NCBI GenBank assembly: GCA_023387735.1 | Contig: JAEWHP010000001.1 | Coordinates: forward strand, 38,447-102,446 | Length of the DNA: 64,000 nt | Direction of reading: 5' to 3' | Source: Pseudomonadota bacterium | GTDB lineage: Bacteria > Pseudomonadota > Alphaproteobacteria > Rhizobiales > Xanthobacteraceae | Shown here: one piece after another, positions 8,080 to 16,669 of the stretch | Layout of the letters: each line of letters opens with the position of its first letter | Position numbering within the stretch: position 1 is the stretch's first letter | Notes under the pieces: model-generated | What the model was told of the DNA's origin: nothing | The model's input: only the letters and a program-made list of their open reading frames with translations | The model's database searches: none | Translations under genes and position numbers: made by a program

Positions 8080-9402
8080 GTGAAACGGGCCTTGAAATTC
8101 TTGCAACTCGTCGGGCTTGCAGCATTGGCGCTGTCATCTCCCGCGCAGGCTGCGACCGAGATCATGTGGTGGCATGCGATGTCGGGGCAGCTCGGCAAGC
8201 AGCTGGAAAAGCTGGCGGCCGATTTCAACGCCTCGCAGCCCGACTACAGGATCGTACCCGCTTACAAGGGCAGCTACACCGAGACGGTCACGGCCGCAAT
8301 TTTCGCCTTCCGCTCGCGCAGCCAACCCGCGATCGTTCAGGTCAACGAAGTTGCGACCGCCACCATGATGGCGGCGAAGGGCGCGATCTATCCGGTATTC
8401 GAATTGATGCGCGACCAGTCGGAGCCGTTCTCGCCGGAGGCGTATCTGCCGGCCGTGACCGGCTACTACTCCGACGTTGCCGGCAACATGTTGTCGTTTC
8501 CGTTCAACGTCTCGACGCCGATCCTCTACTACAACAAGGACGTTTTCCGCTCTGCCGGCCTCGATCCGGAGATGGCGCCGAAGACCTGGCCCGAGGTTGG
8601 CGCTGCCGCCAAGCGCCTGCGCGCGGCGGGTTCGCCTTGCGGGCTGACCACATCCTGGCCCTCCTGGATCAATGTCGAGAATTTTTCGGCGTTCCATAAT
8701 CTGCCGTTGGCGACCCGGACCAACGGTTTCAGTGGTCTCGATGCCGAGCTTGCCTTCAACAATCCGCGGGTGGTCCACCACATCGCCCAGCTTGCGGAAT
8801 GGCAGGGCACGAAAGTCTTCGACTACAGCGGCCGGGGGCAGTCGGCCGAGCCGCGCTTCCAGAAAGGCGAATGCGGAATCTTCATCGGTTCCTCGGCGAC
8901 GCGCGCGGACATCAAGGCCAATTCGAAGTTCGAAGTCGGTTACGGCATGATTCCGTATTGGCCCGAAATTGACGCCGCGCCGCAAAACAGCATCATCGGC
9001 GGCGCCACGCTGTGGGTGCTGCGCGACCGGCCGCGTGCCGAATACGCCGGCGTAGCGCGGTTCTTCGCCTATCTCTCGCGGCCGGAAGTCCAGGCGGCCT
9101 GGCACCAGAACACCGGCTACCTGCCGATCACCCGCGCCGCCTTCGACCTCAGTCGCACGCAGGGCTTCTACGATCGCAATCCGGGCGCGGCCAGTGGCAT
9201 CGAACAGCTGACGTTGAAGCCGCCGACGGCGAATTCGAGAGGGATCCGGCTCGGATCCTTCGTCCTGATCCGCGACGTCATCGAGGACGAACTCGAGCAG
9301 GTTTTCAGCGGTAAGAGATCCGCGCAGGCCGCCCTCGACCACGCCGTCGAGCGCGGCAACCGCCTGCTGCGGCAGTTCGAGCGGGCGAATCCGGACCGGT
9401 AG
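8080..9402 (+). CDS. UgpB-type extracellular solute-binding protein
   Basis: 440 residues starting with GTG at 8080, with AGGA about 9 nt upstream. A Sec signal peptide (MKRALKFLQLVGLAALALSS, cleavage after AQA) leads a family 1 solute-binding fold. ATEIMWWHAMSGQLG, the APAYKG-like region (IVPAYKGSYTETVTA) and QVNEVATATMMAAKGAIYP match sn-glycerol-3-phosphate binding proteins (UgpB). In enteric bacteria UgpB feeds UgpAE and UgpC. Here no cognate permease or ATPase follows, so it is an orphan component or works with distant genes. No Pho box was found upstream. The exact ligand is inferred from family resemblance only. Confidence 0.85.
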   Translation: MKRALKFLQLVGLAALALSSPAQAATEIMWWHAMSGQLGKQLEKLAADFNASQPDYRIVPAYKGSYTETVTAAIFAFRSRSQPAIVQVNEVATATMMAAKGAIYPVFELMRDQSEPFSPEAYLPAVTGYYSDVAGNMLSFPFNVSTPILYYNKDVFRSAGLDPEMAPKTWPEVGAAAKRLRAAGSPCGLTTSWPSWINVENFSAFHNLPLATRTNGFSGLDAELAFNNPRVVHHIAQLAEWQGTKVFDYSGRGQSAEPRFQKGECGIFIGSSATRADIKANSKFEVGYGMIPYWPEIDAAPQNSIIGGATLWVLRDRPRAEYAGVARFFAYLSRPEVQAAWHQNTGYLPITRAAFDLSRTQGFYDRNPGAASGIEQLTLKPPTANSRGIRLGSFVLIRDVIEDELEQVFSGKRSAQAALDHAVERGNRLLRQFERANPDR

Positions 9403-9436
9403 AAGCCTCGCACAGCAAACGAGCGCTCAAAATTTC

Positions 9437-9473
9437 TGCACGAATTGTGAGCAATTCTGCACCTTTGTATGCA
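9437..9473 (+). promoter_or_regulatory. two NtrC-like binding sites on the same helix face
   Basis: TGCACGAATTGTGAGCA (9437-9453) and TGCACCTTTGTATGCA (9458-9473) resemble the NtrC consensus TGCACC-N5-GGTGCA. The outer TGCA/GCA ends are intact and the inner bases degenerate. Their starts are 21 bp apart, two helical turns. They lie about 90-125 bp upstream of the -24 element at 9561, the usual place for an enhancer. The stretch 9442-9457 is also a perfect GAATTG-TGAG-CAATTC inverted repeat. Confidence 0.55.
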
Positions 9474-9560
9474 ATCCGCCAGGATGGCTCTTTCGCTCGA
9501 TTCGGGTCATTCCGAAGCAAAATCAGCAGCTTGAGCCAAAATTAGCCTTTCCTTAAGGAT

Positions 9561-9575
9561 TGGCACGAACCTTGC
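9561..9575 (+). promoter_or_regulatory. sigma-54 (RpoN) promoter of the transporter/atz operon
   Basis: TGGCAC (9561-9566), five bases, then TTGC (9572-9575) is an exact -24/-12 element with correct spacing. Transcription would begin near 9587, giving a leader of about 36 nt before the ATG at 9623. It requires RpoN and an enhancer-binding protein. NtrC-like sites lie upstream. Confidence 0.8.
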
Positions 9576-9622
9576 GATCCCTGTTCCAAAGCCCGTTTCC
9601 CTCTGGCGTTGGAGCATTCCCC

Positions 9623-11242
9623 ATGAAGCGTCGCGATTTTCTCAAATCCGTCACCGGCGTGGCCGCGGGCGCGCTGGTGCCGGCGCCTGCGATCTGGTCC
9701 TCGGCAAAAGCCCAGTCGCGGTCGGAGACGCTGCTGATCGTGTCGGAGGGCGGTCCCAACAACCTCGACATCCATGGCGTCGGCACCAACGTGCCCGGCT
9801 ACGAGGTGTCGTGGAATTGCTACGACCGCCTGATCACCCACGAGATGAAGAGCGGTCCCGGCGGCGTGCCGTATTACGACCGCGACAAGTTCAAGGGCGA
9901 ACTCGCCGACGACATGAAGATCGACGACATGTCGGTGACCTTCAAGCTGAAGAAGAACGCCAAATTCCACGACGGCGCGCCGGTGACGGCCAAGGACGTC
10001 AAATGGTCGCTCGATCGCGCGGTCTCCGTTGGCGGCTTCCCGACTTTCCAGATGAGCGCGGGCTCGCTGACCAAGGCCGAGCAGTTCGTCGTCGTCGACG
10101 ACAGCACGGTACGGGTGGACTTTGCCAGGAAGGATCGCCTGACGATTCCCGATCTCGCCGTCATCGTGCCCTGCATCGTCAATTCCGAACTGGTGAAGAA
10201 GCACGCCAGCGAGAAGGACCCCTGGGGGCTCGAATACACCAAGCAGCAGACCGCGGGCTCCGGCGCCTACAAGCTGGCGAAATGGACCGCCGGCACCGAA
10301 GTGATCATGGAGCGCAACGACGAGTGGGTTGGCGGTCCCCTGCCGAAGATCAAGCGCGTGATCTGGCGCATGGTGCCGCAGGCCGGCAATCGCCGCGCGC
10401 TGCTCGAGCGCGGTGACGCCGACATCTCCTACGAACTGCCGTTCAAGGATTTCCAGGAGATGAAGGCCAACGGCAAGCTCAACGTGGTGTCGCTGCCGTT
10501 CTCCAACGGTATCCAGTATATCGGCATGAACGTCACCAAGCCGCCGTTCGACAATCCGAAGGTGCGTCAGGCGATGGCTTATGCGATGCCGTATCAGAAG
10601 ATCATCGACGCCGTGCTGTTCGGCCTCGCCAATCCGATGTTCGGCGCCGCTGCGGACAAGGCCACCGAGGTCGCCTGGCCGCAGCCGACCAAATATTCCA
10701 CCGACATGGCCAAGGCCAAGGCGCTGCTCGCAGAGGCCGGCTACGCCAACGGTTTCGAAACGACGATCTCGTTCGACCTGAATTTCGCAGGGGTCAACGA
10801 GCCGCTCTGCATCCTGGTGCAGGAATCTCTCGCGCAACTCGGCATCAAGACCACGATCAACAAGGTGCCCGGCGCCAACTGGCGCACCGAACTGAACAAG
10901 AAGGAAATGCCGCTCTACACCAACGTGTTCTCGGGCTGGCTCGATTACCCCGAATACTTCTTCTACTGGTGCTATCACGGCAATAATTCCGTCTTCAACA
11001 CCATGAGCTACAAGTCGCCGGAGATGGACAAGCTGATCGACGGCGCGCGAACGGCCGCCTCCAACGGCGACACCGCGACCTACGACAAGGACGTCAAGGG
11101 GTTCGTCGATCTCGCCTTCACCGACATCCCGCGCATCCCGCTGTATCAGCCGTTCGTCAACGTCGCGATGCAGAAGAATGTCTCGGGCTATCAGTACTGG
11201 TTCCACCGCCGGCTGGATTATCGCACGCTGGTGAAAGCGTAA
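9623..11242 (+). CDS. peptide/nickel-type ABC transporter substrate-binding protein (Tat-exported)
   Basis: 539 residues from the ATG at 9623, chosen because GGAG lies 8 nt upstream and a twin-arginine signal begins there (MKRRDFLKSVTGVAAGALVP). A longer in-frame reading to 9560 would start inside the sigma-54 promoter. The mature part is a family 5 solute-binding protein (TLLIVSEGGPNNLDIHG; VTAKDVKWSLDRAV; GSGAYKLAKW). It captures the substrate in the periplasm for the permeases that follow. Sharing a promoter with AtzG/E/H-like enzymes suggests a urea-, biuret- or ureide-like nitrogen compound instead of a peptide, but this is inference. Confidence 0.93.
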   Translation: MKRRDFLKSVTGVAAGALVPAPAIWSSAKAQSRSETLLIVSEGGPNNLDIHGVGTNVPGYEVSWNCYDRLITHEMKSGPGGVPYYDRDKFKGELADDMKIDDMSVTFKLKKNAKFHDGAPVTAKDVKWSLDRAVSVGGFPTFQMSAGSLTKAEQFVVVDDSTVRVDFARKDRLTIPDLAVIVPCIVNSELVKKHASEKDPWGLEYTKQQTAGSGAYKLAKWTAGTEVIMERNDEWVGGPLPKIKRVIWRMVPQAGNRRALLERGDADISYELPFKDFQEMKANGKLNVVSLPFSNGIQYIGMNVTKPPFDNPKVRQAMAYAMPYQKIIDAVLFGLANPMFGAAADKATEVAWPQPTKYSTDMAKAKALLAEAGYANGFETTISFDLNFAGVNEPLCILVQESLAQLGIKTTINKVPGANWRTELNKKEMPLYTNVFSGWLDYPEYFFYWCYHGNNSVFNTMSYKSPEMDKLIDGARTAASNGDTATYDKDVKGFVDLAFTDIPRIPLYQPFVNVAMQKNVSGYQYWFHRRLDYRTLVKA

Positions 11243-11248
11243 TCCGCC

Positions 11249-12262
11249 ATGCTGACGATGATCGGCAAGCGGCTGATGTTTGCGATCCCGTCGCTGATCG
11301 GGGTCGTGATCGTCACGTTCCTGCTGACGCGGGCGCTGCCGGGCGATCCGGCCGCATATTTTGCCGGACCGGCCGCGACCAAGGAAGCGGTCGAGCAGAT
11401 CCGCAAGAAGCTCGGCCTCGACAAGCCCCTGATCGAGCAGTTCCTGCGCTACACCGGCGATCTTGCGCGCGGCGATTTCGGCAACTCGCTGACGACCGGC
11501 CAGCCGGTCGCCACCGAGATCCGCAACCGCCTGCCGGCATCGGCCGAACTGACGCTGCTCGGTCTGTTCGTTTCGGTCATCATCGCCATTCCGCTCGGCG
11601 TGCTTGCCGCCACCCGGCCGGGCTCGTGGATCGACCACCTCTGCCGCGTCACGACCACCGCCGGCGTATCGCTGCCGGTGTTCTTTACCGGTTTGGTGCT
11701 GGTCTACGTGTTCTATTTCAGGCTCGGCTGGTCGCCGGCGCCGCTCGGCCGGCTCGACGTGTTCTACAGCGCGCCGCCGACGATCACGGGCTTCTACCTG
11801 ATCGACACTTTGATCGCGCGCGATTTCGAGGCGTTTCGCTCTGCGCTGAGCCAGCTCATCCTGCCGGCGACGACGCTTGCGATCTTCTCGCTGGCGCCGA
11901 TCGCGCGCATGACGCGGGCCTCGATGCTGGCGGTGCTGGCGTCCGAATTCGTCCGCACTGCGCGGGCGAGCGGGCTGTCGCCGTCGACCGTGATCGTCAC
12001 CTACGCGTTCCGCAACGCGATGCTGCCCGTCATCACCACGCTCAGCATGGTGTTCTCGTTCCTGCTCGGCGCCAACGTGCTGGTCGAGAAGGTGTTCGCC
12101 TGGCCCGGCATCGGCTCCTACGCGGTCGAAGCGCTGATCTCCTCGGATTTCGCCCCGGTGCAGGGTTTCGTGCTGACCATGGCCGTCATGTACGTGCTGC
12201 TGAACCTGATTATCGACATTCTCTACGGCGTGATCGATCCACGAGTCCGGCTCGAAGGATGA
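11249..12262 (+). CDS. ABC transporter permease (DppB type)
   Basis: A 337-residue inner-membrane protein starting MLTMIGKRLMFAIPSLIGVV, with the classic first helix followed by the periplasmic segment ALPGDPAAYFAGPAA. The remaining helices carry the BPD-type permease EAA-like loop (EFVRTARASGLSPSTVIVTY) that docks on the ATPase. The length is normal for DppB. It begins six bases after the binding-protein stop and precedes the partner permease by nine bases, so all are in one operon. Confidence 0.93.
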   Translation: MLTMIGKRLMFAIPSLIGVVIVTFLLTRALPGDPAAYFAGPAATKEAVEQIRKKLGLDKPLIEQFLRYTGDLARGDFGNSLTTGQPVATEIRNRLPASAELTLLGLFVSVIIAIPLGVLAATRPGSWIDHLCRVTTTAGVSLPVFFTGLVLVYVFYFRLGWSPAPLGRLDVFYSAPPTITGFYLIDTLIARDFEAFRSALSQLILPATTLAIFSLAPIARMTRASMLAVLASEFVRTARASGLSPSTVIVTYAFRNAMLPVITTLSMVFSFLLGANVLVEKVFAWPGIGSYAVEALISSDFAPVQGFVLTMAVMYVLLNLIIDILYGVIDPRVRLEG

Positions 12263-12271
12263 GGTTGGAAG

Positions 12272-13171
12272 ATGAGTGCTGTTCTGCCTGCCGTTGAACC
12301 CGCCGGTCCCGCGCGCACCTCGGGATTGGTCGCGATCCTCGAACACACCCGATATGTGCTGGGCGAGAACCGCGTCACCGCCTTTGCCTTCGGCCTGCTG
12401 GTCATCATACTGTTCGCCGCGATCTTCGGCCCCTATATCGTTCCCTACGATCCGCTTGCCAGCGACACCGCCTCGGCGCTGAAGCCGCCGTCGGCGGCGC
12501 ACTGGTTCGGCACCGATCAACTCGGCCGCGATATCTTCAGCCGCGTCATCGTCGCGACCCGACTGGACGTGTTCATCGCGGTCGCCTCGGTGGCGCTGGT
12601 GTTCCTGATGGGAGGCCTCGCCGGCATCGCCGCCGGCTATTTCGGCGGCTGGACCGACCGCATCGTAGGCCGCATCGCCGACACCATCATGGCGTTCCCG
12701 CTTTTCGTGCTGGCGATGGGCATCGTCGCTGCGCTCGGCAACACCGTGCAGAACATCATCATCGCGACCGCGATCGTCAACTTTCCGCTTTACGCGCGCG
12801 TCGCCCGCGCCGAGGCCAATGTCCGCCGCAACGCCGGCTTCGTGCAGGCGGCGCGGCTGTCGGGCAACGGCGAAATGCGGATTCTGCTGGTGCACATTCT
12901 GCCCAATATCATGCCGATCATGATCGTGCAGATGTCGCTGACCATGGGCTACGCCATCCTCAACGCCGCCGGCCTTTCCTTCATCGGCCTCGGCGTCCGG
13001 CCGCCGACGGCGGAGTGGGGCATCATGGTTGCCGAAGGTGCAGGCTTCATGGTGTCGGGCGAATGGTGGATCGCGCTGTTCCCGGGTCTTGCGCTGATGC
13101 TGGCCGTGTTCTGCTTCAACCTGCTCGGCGACGGCCTGCGCGACATCGTCGATCCGCAGCGGAGGACGTGA
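12272..13171 (+). CDS. ABC transporter permease (DppC type)
   Basis: 299 residues. An N-terminal cytoplasmic stretch leads to a first helix (VTAFAFGLLVIILFAAIFGP). The DppC signature follows (YDPLASD, HWFGTDQLGRDIFSRVIVAT), then the membrane domain with the ATPase-contact loop ARVARAEANVRRNAGFVQAA and the FIGLGVRPPTAEWGIM motif. It pairs with the preceding permease to form the translocation channel. GGAGG at the gene's 3' end serves as ribosome-binding site for the next gene. Confidence 0.93.
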   Translation: MSAVLPAVEPAGPARTSGLVAILEHTRYVLGENRVTAFAFGLLVIILFAAIFGPYIVPYDPLASDTASALKPPSAAHWFGTDQLGRDIFSRVIVATRLDVFIAVASVALVFLMGGLAGIAAGYFGGWTDRIVGRIADTIMAFPLFVLAMGIVAALGNTVQNIIIATAIVNFPLYARVARAEANVRRNAGFVQAARLSGNGEMRILLVHILPNIMPIMIVQMSLTMGYAILNAAGLSFIGLGVRPPTAEWGIMVAEGAGFMVSGEWWIALFPGLALMLAVFCFNLLGDGLRDIVDPQRRT

Positions 13172-13173
13172 TC

Positions 13174-14982
13174 ATGACCGTGCAGCCGCTGCTCGACGTC
13201 AGCGACCTCACGGTCGAATTCACCACGCGCCGCGGCATCGTCAAGGCCGTGCAGCACGTCAATATCTCCGTGGCCAAGGGCGAGACGCTCGGCATCGTCG
13301 GCGAATCCGGTTCCGGCAAGTCGGTGACATCCTATGCCGTGATGCGCATTCTCGACCGGGCGGGGCGGATCGCCGAGGGCTCGGTGATGTTCTCCGGCAT
13401 CGACGTCAAGGCCGCGACCGAGAACCAGATGCGAGATTTGCGTGGCCGCGAGATCTCGATGATCTTCCAGAACCCGCGCGCGGCGCTCAACCCGATCCGC
13501 AAGGTCGGCGACCAGATCGAGGACGTGCTGCGCCAGCACGTGCAGCAGTCGCAGGTCGGCGATCGCGGCGAAAAGGCGATCGAGGCGTTGGAGCAGGTCA
13601 AGATCGCCCGTCCGCGCGAGCGATATCATGCGTATCCGTTCGAACTCTCCGGAGGCATGTGCCAGCGCGTCGTGATCGCGCTGGCGCTCGCCTGCAATCC
13701 GCAGCTTCTGATCGCGGATGAACCGACCACCGGCCTCGACGTCACGACGCAGAAGGCGGTGATGGATCTGGTCGTGGAACTCACGAAGCGCCGCAATATG
13801 TCGACCATCCTGATCACCCATGACCTCGGCCTCGCCGCCGCCTATTGCGATCGCGTGGTGGTGATGGAGAAGGGCCACGTGGTGGAGACCGCAAAGTCAG
13901 CGGATATTTTTGCGAGGCCCGCGCACGCCTATACCAGGAAGCTGATGCGCGCCACGCCGCGGCTCGGCGTGTCGCTGCGGGACTTGCTGCCGGAGGAGGA
14001 GGCGGCTTCTTCCGCCTCGCCCCGCTTGCGGGGAGAGGCCGACGCACGAAGTGCGGCGGGTGAGGGGCTGTCTCCGCAGACAGAACTCGCTGAAGCAGCC
14101 CCTCACCCCGACCCTCTCCCCGCAAAGGGCGGGGAGAGGGGGGAACAGCAACCGCTCCTCCTCGTCGAGAAGCTCGTCAAGGAATATCCGCGCCAGGGCG
14201 CGAGCGCGGTGCTGTCAAAACTGTTCTCCCGCAAGCCGCCGGTCGAGGCCGAGCAGTTCCGCGCGGTGGACGGCATCAGTTTCAACGTCGGCCATGGCGA
14301 GAGCGTCGGCCTCGTCGGCGAATCCGGCTGCGGCAAGTCGACGACGTCGATGATGGTGATGCGGCTGCTGGACCAGACCTCGGGCCGCATCGTGTTCGAC
14401 GGCGACGAGATCGGCGCCATCCAGCCGCAGGCGTTTGCCCGGCTGCCGCTGCGCAAGAGCATCCAGATGGTGTTCCAGGACCCGACCGACAGCCTCAACC
14501 CGCGCTTCACCGCGGCGCGCGCTATCGCCGATCCGATCCTGCAACTCGGCAATATCAAGGGCCGCGACGCGCTTCGCGCCCGCTGCGAGGAACTCGCCGG
14601 CCTGGTAGGCCTTCCCGTCAACCTGCTCGATCGCTTTCCGCACCAGTTGTCCGGCGGCCAGAAGGCCCGCGTCGGCATCGCGCGTGCGATCGCGCTGCAT
14701 CCAAAGCTCGTGATCCTCGACGAGCCGACCGCGGCGCTCGACGTTTCCGTGCAGGCAGTAGTGCTCAACCTGCTGCAGGATCTCAAGGCGTCGATGGGCA
14801 TGAGCTATTTGTTCGTGTCGCATGATCTGAATGTCGTGCGTTTATTGTGCGATCGTGTCATCGTGATGCGGAGCGGGCGTATCGTCGAACAGGGCTCGTC
14901 CGAACGCGTGCTCGGCGATCCGCAGGACGCCTATACGAAGGAACTGCTGACGGCGATCCCGCATCCGCCGTTGCCGGTTTAG
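13174..14982 (+). CDS. fused dipeptide-type ABC transporter ATPase (DppD-DppF) with a repeat-encoded linker
   Basis: 602 residues with two complete ATPase modules, so one chain replaces DppD and DppF. Module 1 (1-270) has Walker A GESGSGKSV, signature LSGG and Walker B LLIADEPTTGLD. Module 2 (about 325-600) has GESGCGKST, LSGGQ and LVILDEPTAALD. The start is ATG 13174, with GGAGG 8 nt upstream; the frame is open further up, inside dppC, but that is the wrong start. Residues about 281-323 are low-complexity (SASPRLRGEADARSAAGEG and onward). They are encoded by a palindromic dispersed repeat (14015-14143) that has stayed in frame. The two modules energise the permease pair. Confidence 0.92.
   Translation: MTVQPLLDVSDLTVEFTTRRGIVKAVQHVNISVAKGETLGIVGESGSGKSVTSYAVMRILDRAGRIAEGSVMFSGIDVKAATENQMRDLRGREISMIFQNPRAALNPIRKVGDQIEDVLRQHVQQSQVGDRGEKAIEALEQVKIARPRERYHAYPFELSGGMCQRVVIALALACNPQLLIADEPTTGLDVTTQKAVMDLVVELTKRRNMSTILITHDLGLAAAYCDRVVVMEKGHVVETAKSADIFARPAHAYTRKLMRATPRLGVSLRDLLPEEEAASSASPRLRGEADARSAAGEGLSPQTELAEAAPHPDPLPAKGGERGEQQPLLLVEKLVKEYPRQGASAVLSKLFSRKPPVEAEQFRAVDGISFNVGHGESVGLVGESGCGKSTTSMMVMRLLDQTSGRIVFDGDEIGAIQPQAFARLPLRKSIQMVFQDPTDSLNPRFTAARAIADPILQLGNIKGRDALRARCEELAGLVGLPVNLLDRFPHQLSGGQKARVGIARAIALHPKLVILDEPTAALDVSVQAVVLNLLQDLKASMGMSYLFVSHDLNVVRLLCDRVIVMRSGRIVEQGSSERVLGDPQDAYTKELLTAIPHPPLPV
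14015..14143. repeat. dispersed palindromic repeat inserted in frame in the ABC ATPase gene
   Basis: The segment folds on itself. CCTCGCCCCGCTTGCGGGG and CCTCTCCCCGCAAAGGGCGG begin and end it, and GTGAGGGGCTG (14060-14070) pairs with CAGCCCCTCAC (14096-14106). The same architecture (CTCTCCCC... GGTGAGGGG... CCCTCA... GGGGAGAGG) lies between genes at 47781-47930. Here it is translated as the linker between the two ATPase modules. Confidence 0.75.
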
Positions 14983-14984
14983 TT

Positions 14985-15065
14985 GTCATGCCCCGCGAAG
15001 GCGGGGCATCCAGTACTCACTGATGCCGGTGGATACTGGATCGCCCGGTCAAGCCGGGCGATGAC
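14985..15065. repeat. dispersed intergenic repeat (GTCATGCCCCGCGAAGG family)
   Basis: Two hairpins, GCCCCGCGAAGGCGGGGC and GCCCGGTCAAGCCGGGC, flank inverted CCAGTA/TACTGG sequences, so the whole element is palindromic. The same design recurs at 46775-46891. It fills the gap between the ATPase and atzG and could weaken read-through. Confidence 0.7.
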
Positions 15066-15081
15066 CAAGAGGGAGAGAACT

Positions 15082-15267
15082 GTGACGACCGAAAATCCGC
15101 TGGACGATTACATTGACGCCGTCGCCAAAGCGCTGGCGCTGCCGATCGAGGAAGCCTGGCGTCCCGCGGTGCGGGCGAACCTCGAAGTGTCGCTGAGACT
15201 GGCAAAGCTGGTCGATGGATTCCCGCTGCCGGATGAAACCGAGCCGGCCAGCATCTACTCGGCCTGA
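15082..15267 (+). CDS. atzG: AtzG-like (DUF4089) small subunit of the amidohydrolase
   Basis: 61 residues starting with GTG at 15082 after GGGAGAG. An upstream in-frame ATG at 14989 would translate the repeat and is rejected. The sequence TTENPLDDYIDAVAKALALP, then RPAVRANLEVSLRLAKLVDG and FPLPDETEPASIYSA, has the form of AtzG/DUF4089 proteins. These are GatC-like partners that wrap and stabilise AtzE in Pseudomonas sp. ADP. The stop is three bases before the atzE start, consistent with a 1:1 complex. Assignment is by recall of the family and by gene order. Confidence 0.82.
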   Translation: MTTENPLDDYIDAVAKALALPIEEAWRPAVRANLEVSLRLAKLVDGFPLPDETEPASIYSA

Positions 15268-15269
15268 TC

Positions 15270-16667
15270 ATGACCGTAAAATCAGACGGGCTGTCGGCCC
15301 AGCAGATCGCGCAGGCGATCACCGACCGCAAGCTTTCCGCCCTCGAGGCGACAGAGGCCGCGCTGGCGAGGATCGCCGCGCATGATGGCGTGCTGAATTC
15401 ATTTACCGATGTCACCGCGGATCGCGCGCGCGCCACGGCGAAGGCGGTTGATGAGAAGATCGCCGCCGGCGAAAACGTCGGACCGCTCGCCGGCGTGCCG
15501 TTCGCAGTCAAGAACCTGTTCGACGTGAAGGGCCTTTCCACCCGCGCCGGGTCGAAGATCAACCGCGACCTCAGCCCCGCGGCGCGCGATGCCACGCTGA
15601 TCGAGCGCATGGAGGCGGCCGGTGCCGTGCTGGTCGGTGCGCTCAACATGGGCGAATACGCCTACGATTTCACCGGCGAGAACGTGCATGACGGCCCGTC
15701 GCGCAATCCGCACGATCCGACGCGGATGAGCGGCGGCTCCTCCGGGGGCTCCGGCAGCGCGGTCGGCGGCGCGCTGGTTCCGATTGCGCTGGGCTCCGAC
15801 ACCAACGGATCGATCCGGGTGCCGTCGTCGTTCTGCGGCATCTTCGGCCTGAAGCCGACCTATGGCCGGCTGTCGCGGGCGCGCTCGTTTCCCTTTGTCG
15901 CAAGCTTCGATCATCTCGGCCCGTTCGCGCGCAGCGTCGGCGATCTCGCACTGGCCTATGATGCCATGCAGGGCCCTGACGCTGCCGACGCGGCGTGCAC
16001 GACGCGGCCGTTAGAGCCGGCCACGCCGCTGCTGACGCAAGGGCTCTCCGGCCTGCGGATCGCGATTGCCGGCGGATATTTTCAGAAGAACGTATTCCCC
16101 GAGGCGGTCGAAGCCGTGACGCGTGTCGCCAGGGCGCTGGACGCGACGCAAACGATCGAAATTCCGGAGGCCGCGCGCGCCCGCGCCGCGGCATACGTGA
16201 TCTCCACCACCGAAGGCGCCTCGCTGCACCTCGACCGCCTGCGCAAGCGCCCGAACGATTTCGATCCGGCGGTGCGCGACCGCCTGATCGCCGGCGCGAT
16301 GGTCCCGGCGCCCCTGGTCGACCGCGCACAGAAATTCCGCCGCTGGTATCGCGCAAAGGTGCTCGAACTGTTCAAGTCGGTGGACGTGATCATCGCGCCG
16401 GCGACGCCCTGCATCGCACCCAAGCTCGGACAGGTGACGTTCGTGCTCGACGGCGTCGAACTCCCCGTGCGCGCCAATATCGGCATCCACACCCAGCCGA
16501 TCTCGTTCATCGGCCTGCCTGTCGTCGCGGTGCCGGTGCCGCTGGAGCCGATGCCGATCGGCGTGCAGGTCATCGCAGCGCCCTGGCGCGAGGATATCGC
16601 GCTGCGCGTCGCGCATGCGCTGGAACGCATGGGTGTGGCCGCAGCGCCAGCCCCGAGAGGACTGTAA
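15270..16667 (+). CDS. atzE: AtzE-type amidohydrolase (1-carboxybiuret hydrolase family)
   Basis: A 465-residue amidase-signature enzyme. The Ser-cisSer-Lys triad is visible: K81 in GVPFAVKNLFD, the glycine/serine loop MSGGSSGGSGSAVGG (about 153-167), and the nucleophile loop GSDTNGSIRVPSSFCG. In Pseudomonas ADP, AtzE with AtzG deaminates 1-carboxybiuret to 1,3-dicarboxyurea. Neighbours atzG before it, atzH after it and a nearby atzF make this assignment much firmer than a generic amidase. No cyanuric acid hydrolase (AtzD) is in the window, so the natural substrate may come from another ureide. Confidence 0.87.
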   Translation: MTVKSDGLSAQQIAQAITDRKLSALEATEAALARIAAHDGVLNSFTDVTADRARATAKAVDEKIAAGENVGPLAGVPFAVKNLFDVKGLSTRAGSKINRDLSPAARDATLIERMEAAGAVLVGALNMGEYAYDFTGENVHDGPSRNPHDPTRMSGGSSGGSGSAVGGALVPIALGSDTNGSIRVPSSFCGIFGLKPTYGRLSRARSFPFVASFDHLGPFARSVGDLALAYDAMQGPDAADAACTTRPLEPATPLLTQGLSGLRIAIAGGYFQKNVFPEAVEAVTRVARALDATQTIEIPEAARARAAAYVISTTEGASLHLDRLRKRPNDFDPAVRDRLIAGAMVPAPLVDRAQKFRRWYRAKVLELFKSVDVIIAPATPCIAPKLGQVTFVLDGVELPVRANIGIHTQPISFIGLPVVAVPVPLEPMPIGVQVIAAPWREDIALRVAHALERMGVAAAPAPRGL

Positions 16668-16669
16668 TC

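Noticed and set aside
9542..12895. A very long open frame (over 1,100 codons) antisense to the transporter genes
   Set aside because: It mirrors the third-position GC bias of the true plus-strand genes, is rich in Arg/His/Gly low-complexity sequence, and has no recognisable domain. Similar antisense frames lie opposite most genes here.
13015..13173. Upstream extension of the fused ATPase into dppC
   Set aside because: The frame is open by chance; ATG 13174 has GGAGG at good distance and begins the ATPase fold.
14983..15081. Longer AtzG beginning at an upstream ATG
   Set aside because: The extra residues are translation of a dispersed repeat; GTG 15082 has its own GGGAGAG.
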